Of a DNA stretch of 64,000 nt, positions 1 to 9,151 are shown in pieces. Numbering within the stretch: position 1 is the stretch's first letter; every line of letters begins with the position of its first letter. The DNA is taken from positions 31,460,648 to 31,524,647 of the forward strand of contig CM034541.1 in NCBI GenBank assembly GCA_020002185.1, written 5' to 3'. This DNA is from Paraescarpia echinospica (taxonomy: Eukaryota > Annelida > Polychaeta > Sabellida > Siboglinidae). The notes under the pieces were generated by a model, which saw nothing but the letters and a program-made list of their open reading frames with translations, was not told the origin of the DNA and searched no databases. The position numbers were made by a program, and so were the translations under genes.

Positions 1-273
1 TTTAACAATGCATTTGATATCTCAATGTACCATAGACACGAGTAAATTTAGCCTATATAGTGGTATTTAACAATGCATTTGATATCTCAATGTACCATAG
101 ACATGAGTAAATTTAGCCTATATAGTGGTATTTAACAATGCATTTGATATCTCAATGTACCATAGACATGAGTAAATGTAGCCTATATAGTGGTATTTAA
201 CAATGCATTTGATATCTCAATGTACCATAGACATGAGTAAATTTAGCCTATATAGTGGTATTTAACAATGCAT
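1..273. repeat. 65-bp tandem repeat, 4.2 copies
   Basis: Four full copies (starting at 1, 66, 131, 196) and a 13-bp partial copy from 261 of a 65-bp AT-rich unit, almost identical to each other. The array runs off the left edge. Its right end lies only about 6 bases into the intron that follows the caspase exon at 280-351 (minus strand), so it is intronic and touches a splice donor. Confidence 0.97.
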
Positions 274-279
274 AGCTAC

Positions 280-351
280 CACAATCAACTTTGGTGCCTG
301 TCCTTTCTTCGTTGTCCCAGAATAATTCATTGTCAATGATAAGACAGATGC
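280..351 (-). CDS. Caspase paralogue B, start-of-p20 exon (partial gene)
   Basis: Read on the minus strand, a CTAG acceptor at 352-355 is followed by 72 bp encoding GICLIIDNELFW...GTKVDC, and then a GTAGCT donor. This is the start of the caspase large subunit: the CLIIDNE strand and the GTxxD motif of peptidase family C14. Both borders are phase 1, exactly as in the homologous exon at 35266-35358. The exon is shorter than its homologue (24 against 31 codons) because the loop between the two motifs is shorter. The next exons, with the catalytic His and Cys, would lie left of the window, so activity cannot be judged. Confidence 0.85.
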
Positions 352-404
352 CTAGAATTAAAAAATCAAACATCACTCAATGTACCACCTAGTAATATCA
401 ATAT

Positions 405-620
405 TAAAATAATATGGTTCTTTGTGTACTTATATCTCCATTAGTTTTGTATGTGTGGGGCTGAAATGTTGTGTATGACTTGGTGTTCTTAAATCGTCCA
501 GGGTGGGAATCTTCAGGGGTCACAATTTTTAAATGGTACTTATCTCTGTCAGTTATGCATGTATGAGGGTAAAATTTATACCTGCGTTTCTGTTGTAATC
601 CATGTGGCTGACAGGTTCAG
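405..620. mobile_element. Possible Helitron-related fragment
   Basis: A stretch beginning around tttgtgtacttatatctcca resembles the 5' part of the better-preserved copies near 58540 and 59345 (same order: a TTTGT run, ACATCTCCATTAG-like text, then CTGAAATG). No termini are preserved here. It lies in the intron between the caspase exons at 280-351 and 872-1117. Confidence 0.3.
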
Positions 621-871
621 TGGTTTGAAAGCTATTTGTGGGCCTTTGACTTTCCCGGTTTCTTTTAGCAAAGCACAAGCTGTATCAACCAAGTCAAGTC
701 TTTAGACAAATTATATTAAAGTTATTAAACAACACAATATGCACTTTTTATTAAAGTCTAACCACTGGGCTAGACCAGTTGAGCTTCAGAGTTCATGCAG
801 ATGCCAATGTTACCAACATTGGTTAGTTGCAATGAACCGTTGTTGCTGCAAACAAAAAAGATTGAAATTAC

Positions 872-1117
872 CTCGGGGGTTTGCCGACATATCATAGCAG
901 TCTTCGGAGCCACCGTGCGAGACAATTGGTGCAGAGGGGCCAGCAGTGGGCACCATCAGTTCTCCCACATGTCCCTCTGCGATGCCCGAACGTTGCAACT
1001 CAAAATCTTGGTCAAGTGCAGTCTCAGAGATGTAGGCAAGATGATTATGTGGTCCAGAATTGTGTGTGGCTGCATTCCCTGCAGAGTTTACCAGTCCAAT
1101 CCCAGACTGAGAAGAAC
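872..1117 (-). CDS. Caspase paralogue B, linker exon 1
   Basis: On the minus strand, an acceptor TTACAG precedes 82 codons open in one frame, ending in ...DCYDMSANPRG and then a GTAATT donor. The ending is the sequence that always precedes the p20 start in caspases (compare ...GCYDMSADPRG at 38318). The exon is phase 1 at both ends, so it joins in frame to the exon at 280-351. The body is a low-complexity Ser/Pro/Gly linker with no recognisable domain. Its start SSSQSGIG matches the start of the linker exon at 39483-39653, so the single exon corresponds to two exons of the complete gene. Confidence 0.8.
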
Positions 1118-1209
1118 CTGTAAGGTATATTCACATGAAAATATGGATTTAATCAACACAATATATTCCTGTTAAAGTAAAAATGCATGGTGTTGTAATT
1201 ACTTATTTA

Positions 1210-1780
1210 CTTGGTATATAGGTAAGTTTATTTTGGCAAACTGTCAAAAAAAGTGTGTCATGATTTTGACATGCTTTGACATTCCAAAAATTACCATACA
1301 ACCATCTTTATAAGTGTTGGACAAATGCAGTCCAATTATCTGTAAGTAGCCAGCACAATCTACTTCCATGGTCCGATAGTTTTAGAGATATAACCTGTCA
1401 AAAAATTAGGAGTACCCAAAAACATGTCTCTTATGATTTTCTACTTTTTACACCACTGATTTGAGCTATTATCCAAGGTCTTTGAACCTTTTTTGTGTCT
1501 GTGTTTTACAAAATACATGAAATTGTGACATATATACATTCAATCAAGGAAAATGTCGGGAGATATTGTTTATAGAGACGAATTTATGTAGTCCACAGAT
1601 TTGCTGTTTATTACATCCACGTTTAAAAAAAAATCAAACACATAAAGAACCATGATAGTTGAAGGACTTGATCTTCTTATGATACAATATGTGGTTATAT
1701 CTCTGTAAGAAAAAATTATTTCTATTGGAAAGTACATTTTGAGTAATGCATATTTATACTTATCTAACATTCTCATTTGG
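1210..1780. repeat. Diverged dispersed repeat, copy 1
   Basis: Resembles 8290-8570 over most of its length: tttggcaaactg..., gtgttggacaaatgcagtc, aattatctgtaa.tag, aggagtacccaaaa, and a distal gaaggacttgatcttct block. No termini or coding capacity seen. Probably an old mobile-element relic in the intron between the two linker exons of paralogue B. Confidence 0.5.
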
Positions 1781-1872
1781 TAATGGCACCATTACAAGTA
1801 ATTTTTTATATATATTTCAAATCAATTACCCAAAACATATGCAATGAGCCAACATTGTTAACCAGACATCAC

Positions 1873-2193
1873 CTTGTGGATCAGCAGACACATCACAACA
1901 GTCGGGGGACCTGTTGGATGACACAGTTGGTTGCAGATGTTGTCCAGTAGAGGGCGAAACCAGTTCAACAGATTTTGCAGCATGGCGAGGAGAGGGCGCC
2001 ACCGATTCAACAGATTCTGCAGTGTAGCCAGCAGAGGGCGCCACACGTTCAGCAGTTTCTTCATCATGGCCAGGAGAGGGCGCCACAAGTTCATCCACAG
2101 TTTCCTCACTAATGCGGAAATGTTGGAACTCAATGCCTGTTTGTTTCACCATAGTCTGAGAGACGGTGGCATGGTGGCTTGGTGCAGCACTCT
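1873..2193 (-). CDS. Caspase paralogue, second linker exon with coding minisatellite
   Basis: On the minus strand, 107 codons are open between an ATTACAG acceptor and a GTGATG donor, phase 1 at both ends. The exon ends ...DCCDVSADPQG, the caspase p20 entry sequence with CYDMSADPRG altered at three places. It lies just upstream of the homologous exon at 872-1117, with no p20 exon between them, so it may be an alternative cassette or the relic of another tandem copy. The middle holds about four 14-residue repeats of the VAPSxGH...ESVE type (42 bp each). Frame similarity with the other linkers extends about 18 bp beyond the acceptor (SSQFRQI matches SPQFRPI), which suggests the original acceptor was lost and replaced by this downstream one. 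An in-frame Met lies at 2152. Confidence 0.7.
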
Positions 2194-2349
2194 CTGTAAT
2201 TTGTCGGAATTGTGAAGAATTGTAAATTCAGGATATACATTGCACAATATGTTCTATTTAACTAAAAACATTCATGGTATTGTAATTATTTATTTACATG
2301 GCACTTGTGTTCAGTGTACTTGCAAGTTACATGCTGCTTAGTTATATAA

Positions 2350-3260
2350 CACTACCCCAGCAATAAAGACAACTTGGATCATCATCTTTATGCTGATGAT
2401 ACTCAGATCTACATTCCGTTGTCTACCCCGGATACAAATCGCTCCCTTAACCAACTTAGTGATTGCCTCCAAGATATCTTTCACTGGATGACTGACAGCA
2501 AGTTGAAATTAAATGCAAATAAAACTGAATTGATCATTATTGGTACTCCAATGCAGCATAGTAAATTGGATGATTTTTTCCTACGCATATTTTGCATCAG
2601 TATATCACGCCAGCAACCTCGGTGTGGAATCTAGGAGTGATCTTTGATAGTAACTTCAATTTCCGACAACACAAATCTCAAACATGTTGCTGCTGTTTTT
2701 ATCATATTCGTGATCTTCGCTGTATTCGCCGGTATAAGTAAATTTTCTGTTGCGAAACTATAGCAACAGCACTTTTTAGCAGCAGACTTGGCTATTGCAA
2801 TTCCCTCCTTTATAATATCGCTAGCAAGGATATCACAAAACTTCAAAATTGTCTAGCAAGAGTAGTTACAAGATCTCCTCATTTTTCTCGCTATGTACCA
2901 CTTTTGAAGTCTTTGCATTGGCTTCCTGTACGATATCGTATAATATTTAAGATCTGTACCATTACATACCAGGTACTTTCCAGTAAGCAACCATCTTATT
3001 TGCATTCATTGCTTACTCCTGTAAGAAAATCTAGTTCTGACCTACTTTTTGTTCCTAGAGTCAACACTAACATTGGAACTAGGGCTTTTTCTGTTGCTGA
3101 GCCAACTTTTTGGAATATGCTCCCTCTTAGTGTTAGATCAGTTGACAATATTTAAAAATTCTGTCGTCATTTAAAAAAGTATCTTTACAACCTTGCTTAC
3201 CCACTGTAGCTCCCTAGCGCCTTGACCGTGGATTTTGAGACTGACTAATCCTTTTAACAA
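2350..3260 (+). mobile_element. 5'-truncated CR1-like non-LTR retrotransposon tail
   Basis: Two reading-frame pieces: around 2374-2570 the reverse transcriptase active-site motif YADDTQIY with downstream KLKLNANKTE, and at 2904-3155 the usual LINE C-terminal text LHWLPVRYRI...AFSVAEPTFWNMLPLSVR. A frameshift between them (about 2590-2900) and the missing endonuclease and N-terminal RT make this a dead 5'-truncated copy, typical of target-primed insertion. A short direct repeat (aacaagattt) lies near the 3' end at 3257. Confidence 0.85.
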
Positions 3261-3359
3261 GATTTAACAAGATTGCCACCCAGAGAATTAACTCTAGGTG
3301 GCAGGTGGACAAGGAAGCCCTTTGGCTTATCGAGAGTCCGACCCTTTTATCTATGTGTA

Positions 3360-3785
3360 TCCCGCCCTTCTGAGGTATGTGTCGATTTTATTTTTAAACA
3401 TATTCACGCTACTAGCACCCACACAATCAGCAGATAATCTGTTCCATTCATTTAGTCCTTTGTGAAAATTAGAACTTTCTTATATCTAATCTACACTGCT
3501 CCTTTGCTAATGTAACTTCATTTACTCTAGTCCTTCTATCTTTCTTAACTGAGAAAAAAATATTTCTATCAATATTTTCATAACCATTCATTATTTTAAA
3601 CACTTCTATCTGATCTCCTCTCAATCTCCTGGTCTCTAGTGTTGTTAAACCGCATTTTTTTAGGCGTATTTCGTAACTAAGATCCCTCAATTTTGGTATC
3701 ATTTTAGTTGCTCTCCTCTGCACTCTTTCTAGCATATCTATGTCCTTCCTGCGATATGGCCTCCATGCTTGAATACAATTGATGG
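3360..3785 (-). mobile_element. LINE C-terminal fragment (second family)
   Basis: The minus-strand frame encodes the post-RT region found in many invertebrate LINEs: QAWRPYRRKDIDMLERVQRR, KKCGLTTLETRRLRGDQIEV, then NRLSADCVGA near 3420. 5'-truncated at about 3785, with no RT core. A different family from the plus-strand fragment next to it. Confidence 0.8.
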
Positions 3786-3894
3786 ACTGGACTGACTGCT
3801 GCATCTTGAAATTAAAAGATGCAAAAAAGATACAACTGGACATGGTCAGCACCAAGAAGGCAATGTAGCTGCAGAAAAGAAAAATCTAAAGTGG

Positions 3895-4100
3895 CTAAAC
3901 AATCTGCGAATCATGTATAGCCTGTGCTGCTCCATGTACTGGTGCTGCAGTGACATCAACATTTGATTCCATTAATATCATGTTCTGCAATGCTCTGCGT
4001 GGATGTGGCACATTTCTTCTCTTTGCAGTGTTTCAAGGATAGATTGAAACTCGAACATACTATGAACACCAGGAAGACCACCATAAATTCACATTACATA
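3895..4100 (-). pseudogene. Possible degenerate caspase linker exon
   Basis: The minus strand reads FEFQSILETLQ in one frame and, after a stop and shift, VDVTAAPVHGAAQ. Both recall pieces of the linker exons at 872 and 1873 (FELQRSGI; VPTAGPSAP). The match is short and the frame is broken. It may be chance. Confidence 0.2.
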
Positions 4101-4716
4101 AATTATACATCAGATACCTCGAATACTAATTCGTGTACCAACACCTCATTATACAGACAAGTTTCTTATTTTTCTATGACATCTGGAATTATTATAATAC
4201 TTTTCATTAATATCCATTGTTTGCATAAATTGTTAAGTGGTATTTATTTTTCAAAATAAATTATATAACGGATTTCTATGATGCAGATCAATCACTTTGG
4301 AAACTATGTAAAATCAATGACTTGGTATTTTAAAATCTACCTGTAAAAGCAGTATGTTAGCAATCTTCTTTATACTGATTCAATTGTTACATTTTGTAAA
4401 ACAACTACAAGGTCAAAATAAATATTATATCTTCTGTTGGTAAGTCGGTTTGGTGAGAAAAGTAATTGGATTAGTGGTAATGTACCTGGAAAATAGGATG
4501 TGCCAAAAATGTACAGTAATAATTATTTTATATCAGCCCGTAATTGTCATAGTCAACAATATTTTCCATTTATGACTACTTACAAAATAGAAACAGACAC
4601 AATTTATTTCTCCATATCTATGACTGCTAGGTTGGCATGTGTGTATATAAAGTAGCCTAAATGCAAAAACTTGATGATATTGAAATAACGCAGTTTAAAA
4701 AAACTGTGACTTGGTA

Positions 4717-4887
4717 CAGTAAGCCTTGGATATAAAAAATCGCTTGCGACTGGTCAATTTATTCCTTATATCCTAAATTTGTCATATCTGAAATTTGTTG
4801 TATATTAAAATCAAACATAGACCAATTAATTTATTCAATATAAGCAAAATTCGTTTAAAGTGAATTTGTTATATCTGAGGTTTATTG
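4717..4887. mobile_element. pogo-type MITE, 171 bp
   Basis: Flanked by TA on both sides. Ends are inverted repeats: left CAGTAAGCCTTGGATATAA, right (reverse complement) CAATAAACCTCAGATATAAC. Size, TA target duplication and the CAGTAAACCTC-like ends agree with non-autonomous pogo/Tigger elements. The larger pogo relic at 26360-27599 starts with the same CAGTAAACCTC. Confidence 0.75.
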
Positions 4888-4889
4888 TA

Positions 4890-5935
4890 TATGCACTATT
4901 TCAACATCAAACTTATTTCAACAATACAGGTATACTCACACATTATATTTACAAGTGACTTATTTTGACACAAAAAAGATGTATTCAAACATACCATATC
5001 ATAGTATATATATATATAATTATATATATAATTGTCATTTACATTATAATAGTTACATATTTGTTTTGGATGTCAATGCTTGAATAAATGATGCAATCTA
5101 TCACGGGTTGTCATAATATTGATGCACTTAATATAGCATTTCTCAAGCAGCATATACATCTGAAAGTGGCACCCAAGCTTACTTACCCGTTAATTTTTAT
5201 GCAGATGTGGTGGAACAACAATGTATATATGAAACGTTAAATATATTTGGCAAAATCTGTGTCCCATGGCCATGATAATTAATAAATGATAAAATAAAAT
5301 ATGTTTATATAAAGAAATAGTCTTTTTTACATATTTGTTTTATATATATATAATAGATTTTCATGCCATCGAATTAATGTCTGCAATACTGTGATATTTT
5401 GAAATAGAAATTGTGGTTTCAAGTGTAATTAAACGTGCCTACACAAATCGTAATTATATAACACGCAGTCAATCTATAAATTACTGTGGTGAATTACTAA
5501 TCGGTCCCGTTTGTTGGCTAGTCCCACTTGTTTACTTTTTATTATGGAATTTTGCATTGGCTAGCAGTGTAGGTGCAGAGCCGCTTTCAAAGACGGTATT
5601 TATGCAATTACAGCGGTCATTAAAAATTGACAATCACAGTGTTATTGAATCACATTGAATTTACTATTGCGTTGTGATGACGCTGAAACACCAAGTAACG
5701 GAGAAATCTCCATCTGAACACAGTACCACAAAAGTTACGTGACCTCTTGCGTTGGCGTAACGTTACAGTGAAATATACGCAGTATTTGCGAATGTTCGTA
5801 TCTTAAATATTTCAAGAATAGCACTTGTGAAAAAATCGTAACTTACGCTGTTTTGATGTCATTTTTATGTAAAAATGGCGCTAAGAAATTTGTAAATCAT
5901 TCGAGAATACGGGCCTTGGACTAGATAAAGTTCTG
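4890..5935. other. AT-rich intergenic DNA, no gene recognised
   Basis: Contains TA-rich runs (near 5000-5030 and 5340) and one open frame at 5413-5658 that resembles nothing I know. The segment 5690-5850 has several cgtaacg/acgttac palindromic words like those inside the neighbouring Harbinger element, so it may be part of an older related insertion. Confidence 0.5.
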
Positions 5936-6099
5936 GAGCCGGTTTTATGAGCGTATTTACGACGTCGTAGCAACCGCTATGACGTCGTAAAGTTACGTTA
6001 TTTAGGTTTCATGAGTATCCTAAGTGCGATTAGCCGTTGCTAGTTGGTCGTAACTTTGCGCTTGGTAGGCGTAAGCTTACGTTATTTGAAATATTCGCG

Positions 6100-6530
6100 G
6101 GATGCTCCCCAAGTTCTAAGATACAAGCACACACGAGACATATATATTTACAATCATCAATAGCTTGGTGTTTGGTGCATGAACTGCAAAGAAGACACAT
6201 TAGACGAGAAAGAGTGTTCAGAGATAGGAATAACCCTCTTGATTCGTTAAACGACGATGAACAAGTTGGGCATTATAGGTTTAGAAGAAATGATATATTA
6301 TTGTGGCTGACCGACGAGTTTGGCGGAAAGGAGGACTGCCGCCTTCGATACAACTTATGGTGACGTTGCGAATTTTTGCTTGTGGGGGCTTTCAAATTAA
6401 TGTCGCCGATACATTCGGAATAACCAAACCAACAGTGTGCCGAATCGTGCACAGTGTGGCAAATATCGTAGGTGGACGGCTTGGTCAATACGTGTTCAGT
6501 ACCATATGTGACAAACCACAAACCATGGCC
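6100..6530 (+). pseudogene. HARBI1-like transposase, N-terminal fragment
   Basis: Two overlapping frames, joined by one frameshift near 6340, carry the region upstream of the Harbinger catalytic core: RNNPLDSLNDDE, YRFRRNDILLWLTDEF, then LPPSIQLMVTLRIFACGGFQ and the helix-turn-helix FGITKPTVCRIVH. The DDE nuclease domain that should follow is absent, so the fragment cannot be an active transposase. Confidence 0.8.
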
Positions 6531-6703
6531 GATGTGGTGGCGGGCTTCCTCCTGTCTTTAACTTTGGCCGCTTCGCCTTTGATGCGGCATTTGCCTGAAG
6601 TTCTACCCGTTTTATGTTCATCCATTTCTTCCGGACATCTCCCGGTCTCCTTGCAGACATGCCACAAGCCGACACGGCCGTGGCAATTTCTATCCACACT
6701 CAA
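6485..6703 (-). pseudogene. Harbinger Myb/SANT-like protein fragment
   Basis: The minus strand encodes ...VRKKWMNIKRVELQ... followed by KTGGSPPP, the end of the Myb/SANT-like DNA-binding domain and the proline motif of the second protein of Harbinger elements. It needs one frameshift and lacks the first helices. In intact elements this protein helps the transposase bind DNA and reach the nucleus; here it is a relic. Confidence 0.65.
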
Positions 6704-7289
6704 GTTTTCTATTTTTGAGTAACTTGACTGTGAAATCTGCTCTGAAGCAAATGACAGTGCTGCTGGTATACCTCCAATAGCACTGTCACCTCACCGTCTG
6801 GAAAAAAATTGTTTTACGCTGTCTATTTACTGCCGACTCTAATGCTACCGGTACTTTCGACATTTTCCCAGCGCCGTAACTTCGTAAGTGTAGGGTTAGC
6901 AAAGCCAAACGAGACGTCAGACGCTGTGATTCGCGTCTTTCTTAGTTTATTCAAATGTGGCAGTATTCTTGCTAATTTCACTCTGTACAACTACATATAC
7001 ATTTGCTATGCAAAGCCACACTTAGCAATAAAATATACATTCGTTCGAAATTACAACATACGAACTTTTATGGCTCATTATTATTTCCTGCGTGCTTACT
7101 TTTTACTGCGGACACAGGGATTCCCCACCGCAACATAACTAGGTCAATTCTACGTCAACGTTGTTACGCGAATGTTAAATTGTTCTCATGAAACCGGTCG
7201 TAAGTCACACCAGCTAATTGCACTTAACTACGACCCGTATAACGTCTAGTTGTGCGTAAAATTACGCCGCTTCATGAAACCGGCCCCTG

Positions 7290-8060
7290 GACTTTTGTCT
7301 TTCATTCCAGCATGGTATTAAAATGTAAAATGAAAAACATGCTCTATCTTTAGACGGTGTGGTTAGTATTAAAACAATTGTTTAATATTAAAATAATTAT
7401 GTGTGTGTATACGTGTGTGTCACACTCGTATGTAATACAGGTGCTACCTGGTTTAATTATCTGAATTAATCTAGGTTACAAATATATATATATATACGCA
7501 CATGAGGTTTCATGCAATTAATAGGAATATAATTGATTGGTTTTACTAAAATAATATATTCTACTTTATTTATTAGAGTGGACTCAGTGGACCTACATCT
7601 GCACCCCCCCCCACGACAGTCACAAGGCCCAATGTATTCGAACAAATGTTCGTCTGTTCTAAATATGATTTAACCATGTATATAACCACGTAGGTTTTAA
7701 CCCACATTAATCCTATTCCTGTTATGTGCGTATATATTGCTGTTTTGTGTGTGTGTGTGTTTGAGGAATCACTATTCTCATTAATATAACATTATTGCAT
7801 GGTGACACCCTCATTTACGAGTTAAAGATGTAAAGTTAACATAATTTTACATGTAACCATTATAGGCCTAGGCTATGTAGACGTGACATAATCTTTAGGC
7901 TTTACACATACTTTACACATACAGTTATACGCCCGTCCACTGATTGAGGGACACATACATTTTGATCCCTTAAACACCTTCACGCTAATCATTTATTTTC
8001 ACATATGGGCAAGAAACAAAAATAAAATGGTTTTAGAACACATTGAGTTGACCAATATTT
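7290..8060. other. Intergenic DNA, no gene recognised
   Basis: AT-rich with short GT and TA simple repeats (about 7400, 7485, 7745). No coding signal seen. Confidence 0.6.
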
Positions 8061-8062
8061 AC

Positions 8063-8165
8063 CTTCCGTGACGGATTGCAGTACACTGACTCTGCGACGA
8101 AGCGCCACCGTTCGTTACTTTCAGAGCACCGAAGCGTAACGTCTTGTTGCCGCGCAACCAGCCAC
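8063..8165 (-). promoter_or_regulatory. CpG-rich candidate first exon/promoter with RFX-like X-box
   Basis: A short island rich in CG dinucleotides in an otherwise AT-rich stretch. On the minus strand it ends GTCACGGAAG followed by a GTAAAT donor at 8062, which would make it a noncoding first exon. GTTGCCGCGCAACC at about 8146-8159 is close to the RFX X-box consensus. The only host gene on this strand downstream is the caspase paralogue at 280-2193, so it could be its promoter. This is inference from composition and one splice-like site. Confidence 0.3.
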
Positions 8166-8289
8166 CCACAATAAATCTAAAATAACAATGTTTACTCTAA
8201 AGTCTAAAAGCCAGTGCACATTTTCAATGTTCAGGAGTTATGATAATGAAAAAAATGTACAATAAAAACGAATTAGTATCTATGTCCAT

Positions 8290-8570
8290 ACAGGCTGTGT
8301 GTATATAAGGATAAAAGTTTGTTTGGCAAACTGCAAAAAACTGTGTCTTTGCCTTTGGATTTCTACGAATGACCGTGCAGCTATATGTTTTCAAGTGCTG
8401 GACAAATTCAGTGAAATTATCTGTAAATAGCATACTCATTCTACGTCAACGAACCAATATTTTTTAGATAGTCTCTCAAAGAAGAGGAGTACCCAAAAAA
8501 GGCGTGAATTTAACTATATGCTGTTAGAAGGATTTGATGTTGCTATGGATATGTATGGTTATATATATAT
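8290..8570. repeat. Diverged dispersed repeat, copy 2
   Basis: Second copy of the repeat at 1210-1780 (shared tttggcaaactg, agtgctggacaaattcagt, aattatctgtaaatag, aggagtacccaaaa). Followed by a (TA)n run to 8580. Confidence 0.5.
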
Positions 8571-8591
8571 ATATATATATCAGGCCCGTAG

Positions 8592-9145
8592 GTGGCGGAG
8601 CTAATGAAGAGGCGGCAACTGTCAGTGATGGGGGTACAAGAAACCAAGTGGAAAGGGGACCGGGCAGTGGACCTGGGAGATGGGTTTAAGATGCTGCATG
8701 CAGGGGGAGATGGAAGGACGAATGGAGTGGGAGTGATTATGAAGGAGGAATACAGCAAGGAAGTCATCAGGGTGGAACGATGGGAAGGCAGGATAATTGC
8801 AGTGTGGATGTTAGTTGGAGGAGAGATGATGTGCATACTATTGGGCTACGCACCATAGACTGGTAGAACTCAAGAAGACAAGGATTCCGAAACAACCTGG
8901 AAGAAGTTATTGGGCATGTGGAGCCAGAGACAATGTTGGTTGTGGCAGGTGATCTAAATGCACATGTAGGAAAGAGACAGAACAATGAGGAGACCTTAGG
9001 AAAGTACGGATATGGAACGAGAAACAGAGAGGGACAAGATCTGGTCGAGATGCTAGGGAGAAATCAGCTAGTGGTGGTAAACTCCTTCTTTCAGAAGAAA
9101 GAATCCCACAAGATCACATACAGAACTGGAAACAATAGAACATAG
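8592..9145 (+). pseudogene. LINE endonuclease domain fragment
   Basis: Reads VMGVQETKWKG (the QETKW motif that carries the catalytic Glu of APE endonucleases), then GVGVIMKEEYS and, after a stop near 8858, VVAGDLNAHVGK (GDxN motif). One frameshift and one stop interrupt it. Belongs to the RTE-like LINE 8592-11751. Confidence 0.8.
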
Positions 9146-9151
9146 ATAGAT

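Larger units (their letters stand above)
5936..7286. mobile_element. PIF/Harbinger DNA transposon, internally deleted
   Basis: Inverted ends GAGCCGGTTTTATGAG (left) and GGGCCGGTTTCATGAA (right, reverse complement), flanked by CTG on both sides (5933-5935 and 7287-7289). Inside are the N-terminal part of a HARBI1-like transposase on plus and a Myb/SANT-like partner gene on minus, in the convergent layout usual for this superfamily. At 1.35 kb it is much shorter than autonomous elements (about 3-5 kb); the DDE catalytic part of the transposase is missing. Confidence 0.85.

Noticed and set aside
5413..5658. 81-codon plus frame with a hydrophobic segment
   Set aside because: No homology recognised and no gene context in a repeat-rich, AT-rich stretch.
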